DNA from: Puniceicoccales bacterium Verruco_01 | GTDB taxonomy: Bacteria > Verrucomicrobiota > Verrucomicrobiia > Opitutales > Oceanipulchritudinaceae | Direction of reading: 5' to 3' | Length of the DNA: 35,670 nt | Assembly: GCA_001604565.1 (NCBI GenBank) | Contig: LVBV01000026.1 | Location: 1-35,670 of the forward strand | Shown: piece by piece, positions 23,988 to 32,215 of the stretch | How positions within the stretch are numbered: position 1 is the stretch's first letter | Layout of the letters: each line of letters opens with the position of its first letter | The notes under the pieces: generated by a model | Told to the model about the DNA's origin: nothing | Databases searched by the model: none | What the model saw: only the letters and a program-made list of their open reading frames with translations | Program-made: the position numbers and the translations under genes

Positions 23988-25108
23988 GCCGTTTTGTGAT
24001 AGCCTGTGGAGGAACCGGCGGACACCTCGCCCCGGGAATAGCTGTCGCCGAGGAACTGACCAAAGCCGGCCATGAGTGCGTGCTGTTGGTCAGCCGCAAG
24101 GGCGTGGACGAGCGCCTTTCCGCGAAATACGCGAATCTTACCTTCGTGAAGAGCCCCGGACGCGGTATGCAGGGCGGCGTTCTTGGCATTCTTCCCTTTC
24201 TGGCGAGCCAGGTTCACTCGATCTGGTTTGCCTTTCGCCTGCTTTCGAAAAAGACGGGCGCGGTGATGGCCTTCGGCGGCTTCACCTCAACGGGCGTGGT
24301 CATCGCGGCGTTTCTGCGGGGGATTCCCGTGGCTCTGCACGAGGCCAACCGCAATCCGGGCCGCGCCGTGCGCCTCCTGCGTTATTTTGCCAAGCGTCTA
24401 TACCTGCCCGATGCGGTGATCCTCTCGGGCGTGCGCGCCAGCATCGTGCGTTACCCCGGCTATCCGGTGCGCAGCGAGATCCGCCGCATTCCCCGTGCGC
24501 AGGCGCGCGAGACCTTCGGCATCGACTCGATCGGCAAGCTCCTCGTGGTCCTCGGCGGCAGCCAGGGTGCGGCCTCGCTCAACAAGTGGGCGGCGGAGAA
24601 CGCGCGCGCCCTCTGCGCCAATGGCATCAGCCTCGTCTGCGTGTGTGGACCGGCGCAGGATGTGCCCGCCGACTTCGAGATGCCGCACGCGGGCGGCATG
24701 GCGAAAGCCCGCTTCATCGCCTTCTGCGACAAGATGGGCACGCTCCTCAGCGCCGCGGACATCGTCGTCTCGCGCGCGGGCGCGGGCTCCATCGCGGAGA
24801 TCGTGGAATGCGTCGTGCCCTCGATCCTCGTGCCCTATCCCTTTGCCGTCGACAACCACCAGCAGGCCAACGCCCGCTATCTGGAGCAGCAGGGCGGCTG
24901 CGTCGTCGTCGATCAGGAGAGGCTCGGCGGTCTTCTCTCGGAAGTTCTGGACCTTGCCTACAGCGACTGGATGCAGGAGCGCCTTTCCTTCAATCTCGAA
25001 CAGGTCCGGCGCAACAACAGCGCCTCGGACATCGCGGCGGATCTCTGTCAGCTCGCCAAGCTGCCGGAAGCGTCCGGCGCGCAACCGGTCACCTCACCTT
25101 CCCCATAA
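23984..25108 (+). CDS. murG: Lipid II synthase MurG
   Basis: MurG adds GlcNAc from UDP-GlcNAc to lipid I at the inner membrane face. This 374-residue GT-B (GT28) enzyme has the N-terminal loop IACGGTGGHLAPGIAVAEEL, the second loop VLGGSQGAASLN, and the UDP-GlcNAc site with VVSRAGAGSIAEIVEC and PYPFAVDNHQQANARYLE. It begins in the ftsW stop codon and ends six bases before murC-murB. The length is normal. Confidence 0.96.
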   Translation: MSRFVIACGGTGGHLAPGIAVAEELTKAGHECVLLVSRKGVDERLSAKYANLTFVKSPGRGMQGGVLGILPFLASQVHSIWFAFRLLSKKTGAVMAFGGFTSTGVVIAAFLRGIPVALHEANRNPGRAVRLLRYFAKRLYLPDAVILSGVRASIVRYPGYPVRSEIRRIPRAQARETFGIDSIGKLLVVLGGSQGAASLNKWAAENARALCANGISLVCVCGPAQDVPADFEMPHAGGMAKARFIAFCDKMGTLLSAADIVVSRAGAGSIAEIVECVVPSILVPYPFAVDNHQQANARYLEQQGGCVVVDQERLGGLLSEVLDLAYSDWMQERLSFNLEQVRRNNSASDIAADLCQLAKLPEASGAQPVTSPSP

Positions 25109-25114
25109 CCCCAC

Positions 25115-27424
25115 ATGCAAGCGCGCAAGGAAACTGTCGTGATGGTCGGAGCCTGCGGAATGGGCATGGCCCCGCTCGCCATCTTCCTCAAGGAACGCGG
25201 ACTGAACGTCGTCGGCTGGGATGACCATCCCTCCGAACGGGTGTGCGATCTCTTGCGCAAGAATGGCATCGCGATGCTGAAGGAGCCGAAACTGCCCGAG
25301 GATTGCTCGCGCGTGGTCTATTCCACGGCCATCGGGGCGGAGCACGAGCTGCGCGCGCAGGCCCGCGAGATGGGCATCCTGCAGGTGCGCCGGGGCGAGA
25401 TGCTTGCGGCGGAGGCCTCGCAGTTCCGCCTCGTCGCCATTGCGGGGAGCCACGGCAAGACCACGACGACCGGCATGCTGCTGCACGCCCTGCGGAAATT
25501 GAAGTTCCCCTCCGGCGGCATCCTCGGCGGCCTGTATGCGGACAAATCCTCGCCCGCGAACCTCGGCACCAACGACTGGCTCGTGGCCGAGATCGACGAG
25601 AGCGACGGCACGATCGAACATTTTTCCCCCGAGATCACCATCGTCCCGAACCTCGACTGGGACCATGCGGACCATTACCGCCGCCCGGCGGAGATCGAGG
25701 CGGCCTTCGGGCGGCTCTTCCGCCGCACGCGCGGCTGTGTGTTCCTGCCGAAGGACGATCCCGTCCTCCAGCGCCTTTCCGAGGAGAACCCGGGTCCCAC
25801 ATACCTCCACTTCGGACCGGGTTGCGAGTATGACGGTACCCTCCTGCGCCAGGAGGGTACGATGCAGACTCTCCGCCTCGCGGGCGACTTCCCCGAGGGC
25901 GAGGCGCAGGTGCGCGCCATCGGCGAATTCAATGCCGCCAACGCCGTGGCCGCCCTTGCGGTCGCGCGGTACCTCGTCGGGGAGGACTTCGATCCCAACG
26001 CTCTTGCCGACTACCCGGGCGTCCGCCGACGCCAGATGAGGCTTTTGCAGCACTCCGGGCTCGATGTCTATCAGGACTACGCGCACCACCCCGGGGAGAT
26101 CGAGCCGCTCTTGCGGGCCCTGCGGCAGGCGCATCCGGACCGTCGCCTCGTCGTCGTCTTCCAGCCGCACCGCTATTCGCGCACGGCGCAGTTCAAGCCG
26201 CAGTTCGCCAAGGTGCTGGAGAGGGCGGACGAGGTGCATCTCCTGGACGTGTATGCCGCGAGCGAGCGGCCCGTTCCCGGCGGCCTTTCGAGCGATCTGC
26301 TCGCCCAGTTCCGCGAGGGCTTCCCCGTGAAGCTCGCCGCGACGAAGGCCGACCTTTACAAAAACCTTGCCGAGGTGCCCCGTCCCGCCGTCATCGCCTT
26401 TGTCGGCGCGGGCGACATCGAGGACTGGGCCGAACAGTATGTGGAAAGCGCCTCCCGCAAAAAAGGAAAGAAGGAGGGTGGAAAGACCATGTCGCAGCCG
26501 TCGGTTTACGAACTCTTGCGCTCCCGTGTTTCCGGGGCGACGCCCATCCTCGAAAACGAGCCGCTCGGGCGTCGCACGACGATGGGCGTGGGCGGTCCCG
26601 CGCGCTATTATGCCGAGCCCGCGACGATGGCGGATTTGCTGGGCCTTCTCTCGGGCGCGAGGGAGTCGGAAATCGACATCTTTGTCATCGGGCGCGGCTC
26701 GAATCTTCTGGTTCTGGACGCGGGTTTTCCGGGACTTGTGATCCGGCTTTCCTCCGAGGCATTTTGTGACATCAAGCCTCTGGAAGGCGGACGCCTCCTT
26801 GTCGGCGCGGGCGCGCGGCTCAAGCAGCTTTGCAGCGATGCGGCCAAACTCGGCCTCTCCGGCTTCGAGCCCTTCGAGGGCATCCCGGCGACGGTGGGCG
26901 GGGCGCTCCGCATGAACGCGGGCGCGATGGGTTCCTGGCTCTTCGAGGTGGTGGAGAGCGTGGACCTCATCACCCCCGAGGGTGTTCTGGAAACCCGTCC
27001 GGCGTCAAAGCTCACCGTGAACTACCGCGAGTGCGCGGACTTGAAGAACAACGTGGCCGTGGCCGCCGTTTTCAAGGCAAAGGGCTGCGAGGATCACGCC
27101 GCCGTCAAGGCCCGGATGGAAGCCTTTGCCGCCAAGCGCAAGGCGAGCCAGCCGCGCGAACCCAGCGCGGGCTGCGTCTTCAAGAACCCGAAGGGCGACT
27201 TCGCGGGACGGCTCATCGACATGGCGGCCCTCAAGGGCCTGCGCGTGGGCGGGGCCGAGGTCTCCGAGGTGCACGGCAATTTCATCATCAACCGCGGCGG
27301 GGCGACGAGCGAGGACGTTCTCGCCCTCATCCGTAAACTGCGGAGCGTCGTGAAGGAAAAATACGGCGCCGAACTGGAGCCCGAGGTTCAGGTTCTGGGC
27401 TCGAACTGGGAGGACATTCTGTAA
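25115..27424 (+). CDS. murCB: MurC-MurB fusion: UDP-MurNAc:L-Ala ligase and UDP-MurNAc reductase
   Basis: This single 769-residue frame joins two consecutive enzymes. Residues 1 to about 445 are MurC: VVMVGACGMGMAPLA, ATP loop GSHGKTTTT (111-119), DYAHHPGEI and FQPHRYSRT. A Lys/Gly-rich linker (SRKKGKKEGGK) follows. From Met459 it is a MurB of the short (type II) class: GRRTTMGVGGPARYYAEP, IGRGSNLLV and GIPATVGGALRMNAGAMG for FAD binding, then SAGCVFKNP and GNFIINRGG. MurB makes UDP-MurNAc and MurC adds L-Ala, so the fusion joins neighbouring steps in reverse order. The residue usually given as the catalytic Ser (GSxFKNP) is Cys687 here. No stop or frameshift separates the halves. An internal ribosome site precedes Met459. 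Confidence 0.95.
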   Translation: MQARKETVVMVGACGMGMAPLAIFLKERGLNVVGWDDHPSERVCDLLRKNGIAMLKEPKLPEDCSRVVYSTAIGAEHELRAQAREMGILQVRRGEMLAAEASQFRLVAIAGSHGKTTTTGMLLHALRKLKFPSGGILGGLYADKSSPANLGTNDWLVAEIDESDGTIEHFSPEITIVPNLDWDHADHYRRPAEIEAAFGRLFRRTRGCVFLPKDDPVLQRLSEENPGPTYLHFGPGCEYDGTLLRQEGTMQTLRLAGDFPEGEAQVRAIGEFNAANAVAALAVARYLVGEDFDPNALADYPGVRRRQMRLLQHSGLDVYQDYAHHPGEIEPLLRALRQAHPDRRLVVVFQPHRYSRTAQFKPQFAKVLERADEVHLLDVYAASERPVPGGLSSDLLAQFREGFPVKLAATKADLYKNLAEVPRPAVIAFVGAGDIEDWAEQYVESASRKKGKKEGGKTMSQPSVYELLRSRVSGATPILENEPLGRRTTMGVGGPARYYAEPATMADLLGLLSGARESEIDIFVIGRGSNLLVLDAGFPGLVIRLSSEAFCDIKPLEGGRLLVGAGARLKQLCSDAAKLGLSGFEPFEGIPATVGGALRMNAGAMGSWLFEVVESVDLITPEGVLETRPASKLTVNYRECADLKNNVAVAAVFKAKGCEDHAAVKARMEAFAAKRKASQPREPSAGCVFKNPKGDFAGRLIDMAALKGLRVGGAEVSEVHGNFIINRGGATSEDVLALIRKLRSVVKEKYGAELEPEVQVLGSNWEDIL
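26471..26491 (+). promoter_or_regulatory. Internal ribosome-binding site and ATG before the MurB half
   Basis: AAGGAGGG (26471-26478) lies 11 bases before an in-frame ATG (26489) that opens exactly at the MurB domain (MSQPSVYELL). A free MurB of 310 residues could be made from this start as well as the fusion. The motif also encodes the Lys/Gly linker, so it may be coincidental. Confidence 0.45.
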
Positions 27425-27425
27425 T

Positions 27426-28352
27426 ATGCCGAGGATCGTTGTCTTCAAGGGTGGCTGTTCTTCCGAGCGCGAGGTGAGTCTCGTGTCGGGGAAGGCCGTG
27501 GCGGAGGCGCTGCGCCGTTGTGGTTGCGACGTGGCGGAAATCGACCTGACTGCGGAGGCCCTGCCTGCAGGGATCGACCCGTCGCGCGACGTGATCTTCC
27601 CGGTGCTGCACGGCGGCTACGGGGAAAACGGCGGCGTGCAGGCGGACCTCGAAAAAGCGGGCTTCGCCTACGCCGGTTGCGATGCCGCCGCGAGCGCCAT
27701 CTGCATGGACAAGCCGAAAGCCAAGGCCCTCGCGGAAAAGGCGGGGGTGCGCGTGGCAAAGAGCGTGGTCCTCGACGAATCCACGCATCTGACGGCGGCG
27801 GAAATCGTCGCGGCGATCGGCGTCGCGGACCTCGTGGCGAAGCCGGCCTGCGAGGGTTCGAGCGTCGGCCTCGCACTTCTGGCGAGCGAATCGGAACTGG
27901 CCGCGTGGCTTGGAACCCAGCGCAAGGGAGTGTGGCTTGTCGAAGAGCGCATCCGCGGGCGGGAGCTCACCTGCGGAGTCCTCGGCGGGAAGGGTATGGG
28001 CATCGTCCAAATCGTCCCCGCCGTGGGCGTCTATGACTTCAAGAGCAAGTACACCCCCGGCTCCACGAACTACATTTACCCGGCCCCCATTTCCGAGAAG
28101 GCGGCGGACACCGTGCGCCGCAAGAGCGAAGCCGCCTTCACCGCTTGCGGCTGCCGCGACTACGCGCGCGCGGACTTCATCCTGCCTGCGGACGGCGAGC
28201 CCGTTTTCTTGGAACTGAACACCCTTCCCGGCATGACTCCGACGAGCCTCCTTCCCAAGAGCGCCTCGTGTGTCGGACTGTCCTTCGAGAAGCTCGTCCT
28301 CAAAATGATCGAGCCCGCGATTGCCAGAATGCCGGTAAAAGCTGTTTGCTAA
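27426..28352 (+). CDS. ddl: D-alanine-D-alanine ligase
   Basis: Ddl joins two D-alanines for MurF. This 308-residue ATP-grasp protein has the N-terminal GGCSSEREVSLVSG, the HGGYGENGGVQ motif (normally HGxxGEDGxxQG), the KPACEGSSVGL ATP loop, the omega loop KYTPGSTNYIYPA, and the C-terminal metal and ATP residues in DFILPADGEPVFLELNTLPGMT. The Tyr in the KYTPGSTNY segment is consistent with D-Ala-D-Ala specificity. It starts one base after the murC-murB stop codon and is followed seven bases later by ftsQ. Confidence 0.95.
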   Translation: MPRIVVFKGGCSSEREVSLVSGKAVAEALRRCGCDVAEIDLTAEALPAGIDPSRDVIFPVLHGGYGENGGVQADLEKAGFAYAGCDAAASAICMDKPKAKALAEKAGVRVAKSVVLDESTHLTAAEIVAAIGVADLVAKPACEGSSVGLALLASESELAAWLGTQRKGVWLVEERIRGRELTCGVLGGKGMGIVQIVPAVGVYDFKSKYTPGSTNYIYPAPISEKAADTVRRKSEAAFTACGCRDYARADFILPADGEPVFLELNTLPGMTPTSLLPKSASCVGLSFEKLVLKMIEPAIARMPVKAVC

Positions 28353-28359
28353 CACTGCG

Positions 28360-29301
28360 ATGGCCCAGAACGAAAAAGAGACGGACGCGCAAGCAAGGCG
28401 CGAGTGGAGCGATATCCAGCAGGCCGACCGCCGCGGGGCGACAACCGCCGTGGCACGCCGTCGTCGCACGGTGCGCCTCTGGCGCATGGCCGGCCTCGGC
28501 ACGCTCGCCGCAGTCCTCTGCGTGGCCCTCGTCACCGCGTACGTCTCCGCCTCGCGCAATGCCACCGCGCTGGAGCCTTCCGCCTTTCTCGCAAAAGTCA
28601 CCTTCCGCACCGACGGCGTCCTGACGGACCGCTGGCTTTCAAAGGCGCTCGACATCCGCGAGGGCATGGCGATGGGCTCCATCGACGTGGCCTCCATCCG
28701 CCGACGTTTGGAGGAGAGCGGCCAGATCAAGAGCGCCTCCGTCACGCTGCGCCTGCCGAGCGAGCTGGTCATCGAGGTTCGCGAGAAAATTCCGTTCCTG
28801 CGCGCGAGCGCACAGACTCCCGAAGGCACGAAGCTCCTTCTCGTCTCGGAGGACGGCGCGATCTTCGAGGGCGCGAACTATCCGCTCAACACGCTCCGCG
28901 CGCTCCCGTACGTGGACGGCGTTTCCTTCCGCAAGAGGGGCGACGGCTACGAGCCGATCGCCGACGTGGCGCCCGTGGCGGCCTTCCTTTCCACTGCTCG
29001 CGCGCGTTGGCCCAAGATCTACCGCGACTGGACGATCGTCTCCCTCAAGCGGTACAAAGGCCTTTCGCAGGGCTCGGTGATCGAGGTGAAAAGCCGGACT
29101 CTCGGCACCCTCCAGTTCACCCCGGACAATGTGGAGGATCAGCTCCGCAGGCTCTTCGGGGCCCTCACGGGCGGGGCGCTCAACGATCCGCGGCAGGTGA
29201 CGGGCGTGAACCTCACCATTCCCGGGCAGGCCATCTTCGACTACGGGGACGCCAAGGTCCCCGGCAAGACACAGTCTTCCAAACCTCAGGGAGGACGCTG
29301 A
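28360..29301 (+). CDS. ftsQ: Cell division protein FtsQ
   Basis: This 313-residue bitopic protein has a basic cytoplasmic N-terminus (about 40 residues), one transmembrane segment (about residues 43-64), a POTRA-like domain (VTFRTDGVLTDRWLSKALDIREGMAMGSIDVASIRRRLEESGQIKSASVTLRLPSELVIEVREK) and a beta-rich FtsQ domain. FtsQ links FtsL/FtsB to the divisome. Sequence conservation is low; the call rests on domain order and on the place directly before ftsA and ftsZ. Confidence 0.85.
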   Translation: MAQNEKETDAQARREWSDIQQADRRGATTAVARRRRTVRLWRMAGLGTLAAVLCVALVTAYVSASRNATALEPSAFLAKVTFRTDGVLTDRWLSKALDIREGMAMGSIDVASIRRRLEESGQIKSASVTLRLPSELVIEVREKIPFLRASAQTPEGTKLLLVSEDGAIFEGANYPLNTLRALPYVDGVSFRKRGDGYEPIADVAPVAAFLSTARARWPKIYRDWTIVSLKRYKGLSQGSVIEVKSRTLGTLQFTPDNVEDQLRRLFGALTGGALNDPRQVTGVNLTIPGQAIFDYGDAKVPGKTQSSKPQGGR

Positions 29302-29307
29302 ATTTAT

Positions 29308-30516
29308 ATGGGTCAGGACAAAATCGTTGGCGCAATTGAAATCGGGACGAGCAAGGTGATTGTGCTCGTCGCGGAAATCATTGGCGGAAAAAGCCTCAAT
29401 ATCATCGGGGAGAGCCATGCGACGGCCTCCGGGATGCGCAAGGGGCAGATCATTTCCCTTCGCGAGGTGAGCGACTGTACGCACAAGGCCATCGCCGAGG
29501 CGGAAAAATCCTCCGGCGCGCAGATCGACAGCGCGTATCTGGCGATCTCCGGCGCGCACCTGCAGGGATTTTACGACAGCGGTGTGGCCACCGTGAGCAG
29601 CGCCAGCGGCATCGTGACGGAGTCGGACATCCGTCGCGCTCGGGAGAACGCCAAGATGCGGAACCTCCCGCCGGGCCGCGTGTACCTGCATCACGAGTGC
29701 TGCGGATTTCTGCTGGACGGGCGCCGCGTGGCGGACCCCGTGGGCATGGTGGGCGAGAAGGTGGAGACCGGCTACTGGCACATCCATGGCGACGAGCGCC
29801 TGACCGCGGACCACATCCACGTGGTGAACGGAATCGGTCTCAACGTGGACTGCATGGTGGTCTCGGCCATCGCCTCCGCGAGCGTCGCGGCGGGCGACGA
29901 GGAAAAGAAGAACGGTGTCCTCGTCATCGACATCGGCGCGGGCACGACCGATTACGCCCTCTACCGCTTCGGCACGATTCTCCGCACGGGCGTGGTGCCG
30001 ATCGGCGGCGACCATGTCACCAACGACCTCGCCATTGGCCTGCGCATGAACGCACGCTATGCCGAGAGCGTGAAGCTGCGCTTCGGCAAGGGAGTCCTCG
30101 ACATCACCGACAAGAACGACACTGTGATGCTGATCGGCGACCTGACGATCGGCGATCGGCCCATCCCGCGGCTGGCCATCGACAAGATCGTCCACGCGCG
30201 CATCGAGGAACTTTTCATGATCGTCAAGAACCAGCTCGGCAGCGACCTCGGCCCGCAGAACGTGCCCTCCGGCGTGATCCTGACGGGCGGCACGGCGCGC
30301 CTGCCGCACATCTGCGACGCGGCGCAGGAGGTCCTCGGCGTCCCGGCGAGGCTTGCGGACAGCCCCCAGTGGGTGAGCGACCCGCAGCTTTGCGTGCCGG
30401 AGTATTCCACGGCGCTCGGGCTTCTCTCGGAGGGCTTTGCAACACTGCGAGCCAGCTACCGCGAGGCGGCCTCGAAGAAATGGTACAGCCGCCTTTCCGG
30501 AATCTTTGGCAAGTAA
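29308..30516 (+). CDS. ftsA: Cell division protein FtsA
   Basis: This actin-like ATPase ties FtsZ to the membrane. The 402-residue protein has phosphate 1 (GAIEIGTSKVIVLVAE), the FtsA-specific 1C domain, phosphate 2 (VLVIDIGAGTTDYALYR), the adenosine motif (GVILTGGTARLPHI), and a C-terminal amphipathic helix (SKKWYSRLSGIFGK) for membrane binding. It starts six bases after ftsQ and lies 18 bases before ftsZ. The length is typical. Confidence 0.96.
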   Translation: MGQDKIVGAIEIGTSKVIVLVAEIIGGKSLNIIGESHATASGMRKGQIISLREVSDCTHKAIAEAEKSSGAQIDSAYLAISGAHLQGFYDSGVATVSSASGIVTESDIRRARENAKMRNLPPGRVYLHHECCGFLLDGRRVADPVGMVGEKVETGYWHIHGDERLTADHIHVVNGIGLNVDCMVVSAIASASVAAGDEEKKNGVLVIDIGAGTTDYALYRFGTILRTGVVPIGGDHVTNDLAIGLRMNARYAESVKLRFGKGVLDITDKNDTVMLIGDLTIGDRPIPRLAIDKIVHARIEELFMIVKNQLGSDLGPQNVPSGVILTGGTARLPHICDAAQEVLGVPARLADSPQWVSDPQLCVPEYSTALGLLSEGFATLRASYREAASKKWYSRLSGIFGK

Positions 30517-30534
30517 CCTTTTCAGGAGTCGGAC

Positions 30535-31764
30535 ATGGACAACGAAGAACTGAGCCAGGCGTTCCCCGGCCTCGACGACAAGCGCCTCCGCGTCAAGATC
30601 ATCGGCGTGGGCGGAGCGGGCGGCAACGCCGTGGACCGCATCAAGCTGGACGACCTCGGGCAAGTGGCCCTAGCGGTGGTGAACACCGACACCAAGAGCA
30701 TGGCTTCCTCCCCGATTCAGGAGAAGCTGCTCGTGGGCCGCTCCATCACGCGCGGACTTTCCACCGGCGGCGAGGCGGAGATCGGTCGCAAGGCGGCGGA
30801 GGAGGACGCGGCCCTCATCGAGAAGATGGTGGACGGCGTGGACCTGGTGTTCCTTCTGGCGGGCCTGGGCGGCGGGACGGGCAGCGGCTGCGCGCCGGTC
30901 GTCGCCAAGGCGGCCAGCAAATCGGGGGCTCTTGTCCTAGCCTTCGTCACCATGCCCTTCACGCGCGAGGGCGAGCGCCGCCGCAAGCAGGCCGAGGACG
31001 CCCTCTCGGAACTGCGCCAGTGCTGCGATGCGGTGATCGCCCTGCCGAACGACATGCTCCTGCAGCAGATCGACGAGAAGGCAACGGTGCTGGAGGCCTT
31101 TGCCATTGCCGACGAATGGGTGAGTCGCGGCGTGAAGGCGATCTGGGGGATGCTCTTCCAGTCCGGCATGATCAACGTGGATTTTGCGACGCTGCGGGCG
31201 GCTTTCCGTTACCGGGGCGGCAAGACGCTTTTTGGACTGGGTTGCGGCGAGGGCGAGGACTGCGTCAAGAAGGCCCTCGCGGACCTGGAACTCTGCCCGC
31301 TTCTGCACCTGCCCGATTACAAGTATGCCAAGGCGGACTCGCTCATCCTCAACATCTGCGGGGGGCCGAACCTCGCCATGAGTCAGGTGAACGAGATCAT
31401 GGACGCGGTTTGCGAAAAATTCGGCAGCCGCCAGAACACGGTGCTCGGCGCGGTGATCGACGGGGCGATGCGGGATGCGATCCGCATCACCGTGATCGGC
31501 ACGACAGACGTGTCCGGCGCGGGTCAGGGGCAGCGCCCTTCGGCAACGCGTCCCGCGATGCAGACCGCTCCCAACGCTCATTCTTCAGCTCCGGCGGCGG
31601 ACCAGGCCCGGCGCCTCGACGAGCGAGCCTCGCAGCACGAGTTCAACTTCCAGAATGGCGAGGAACGCGGGTTCTTCGACGCCACCGAGACGAACCTCTA
31701 CAACGGCGAGGATCTCGATGTTCCGACCTTCCTGCGCCGGGGCATTCGCGTGCAGCTCCAGTAG
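30535..31764 (+). CDS. ftsZ: Cell division GTPase FtsZ with altered T7 loop
   Basis: FtsZ polymerises into the division ring. The 409-residue protein has the GTP-binding core (IIGVGGAGGNAVDRI), the tubulin signature GGGTGSG (112-118), a variable linker (about 330-390) and the C-terminal peptide DLDVPTFLRRGIR that binds FtsA. The T7 synergy loop reads NVDFATLR (Asn214, Asp216, Thr219). In E. coli and most FtsZ it is NxDFAD, and the second Asp helps hydrolyse GTP in the neighbouring subunit. Thr at that place may slow hydrolysis or may be a lineage trait. A good ribosome site (CAGGAG) precedes the ATG. It is the last gene of the dcw cluster; I see no clear terminator after it. Confidence 0.95.
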   Translation: MDNEELSQAFPGLDDKRLRVKIIGVGGAGGNAVDRIKLDDLGQVALAVVNTDTKSMASSPIQEKLLVGRSITRGLSTGGEAEIGRKAAEEDAALIEKMVDGVDLVFLLAGLGGGTGSGCAPVVAKAASKSGALVLAFVTMPFTREGERRRKQAEDALSELRQCCDAVIALPNDMLLQQIDEKATVLEAFAIADEWVSRGVKAIWGMLFQSGMINVDFATLRAAFRYRGGKTLFGLGCGEGEDCVKKALADLELCPLLHLPDYKYAKADSLILNICGGPNLAMSQVNEIMDAVCEKFGSRQNTVLGAVIDGAMRDAIRITVIGTTDVSGAGQGQRPSATRPAMQTAPNAHSSAPAADQARRLDERASQHEFNFQNGEERGFFDATETNLYNGEDLDVPTFLRRGIRVQLQ

Positions 31765-31864
31765 CAGAGGGTTGTGACAGGCGTTCAAAAGTGTCGCGGA
31801 TGCGGCGTTTTTGTCACGTGGCGGTTGCTTTCGCGCGACTTCCCGGGCACTATGCAGGGACGCC

Positions 31865-32215
31865 ATGCTGCCCGCAAACCCCGCTGCCTTCAATGCCGAC
31901 AAACTCGCCCGCGACATCCGCGGTGCGGCGTCGATGATGCTGGGAGTCGAGGTGGAGAAAATTCCAGGCTACGACGAGAAACTGGTGGCGAAGATCACGC
32001 AGTACGCGGCGAATTTTGCCGTCAGCCTCAAAAGCGGGCGGATCACCGGTTCCACACGGGACTTCATGGCGGAGGGCCTGCGCACCCACATCCGCGCCTT
32101 TGTCGGCGCGCTCCAGAGCGGGAACCTCATCGCCCTCAACAAGGCGCACTTTGGCGTGAGTTTCGTCGTCTTCAAGACGATTTCGGACGCCTCGGGCGTG
32201 GAGGTCAAACCGTGA
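31865..32215 (+). CDS. Uncharacterised 116-aa protein downstream of ftsZ
   Basis: I do not recognise this protein. It is soluble, mixed alpha/beta in appearance, with no signal peptide or membrane segment, and contains KLARDIRGAASMML, EKIPGYDEKLVAKITQYAANFAVSLKSG and NLIALNKAHFGVSFVVFKT. The ATG at 31865 has AGGGACG upstream; an in-frame GTG at 31811 would add 18 residues. A 100-base gap after ftsZ suggests its own promoter. Its last 11 bases overlap the end of the convergent hydrolase gene. The GC and codon use look like the neighbours. Confidence 0.72.
   Translation: MLPANPAAFNADKLARDIRGAASMMLGVEVEKIPGYDEKLVAKITQYAANFAVSLKSGRITGSTRDFMAEGLRTHIRAFVGALQSGNLIALNKAHFGVSFVVFKTISDASGVEVKP

Noticed and set aside
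25115..27424. murC and murB as two genes joined by a sequencing frameshift
   Set aside because: The frame is continuous through a linker of proper composition, with no stop codon or frame change at the border.
31774..31817. GTGACA / TGTCAC inverted repeat after ftsZ as a terminator
   Set aside because: The arms are six bases with 32 bases between them, and no T-run follows in the right place.
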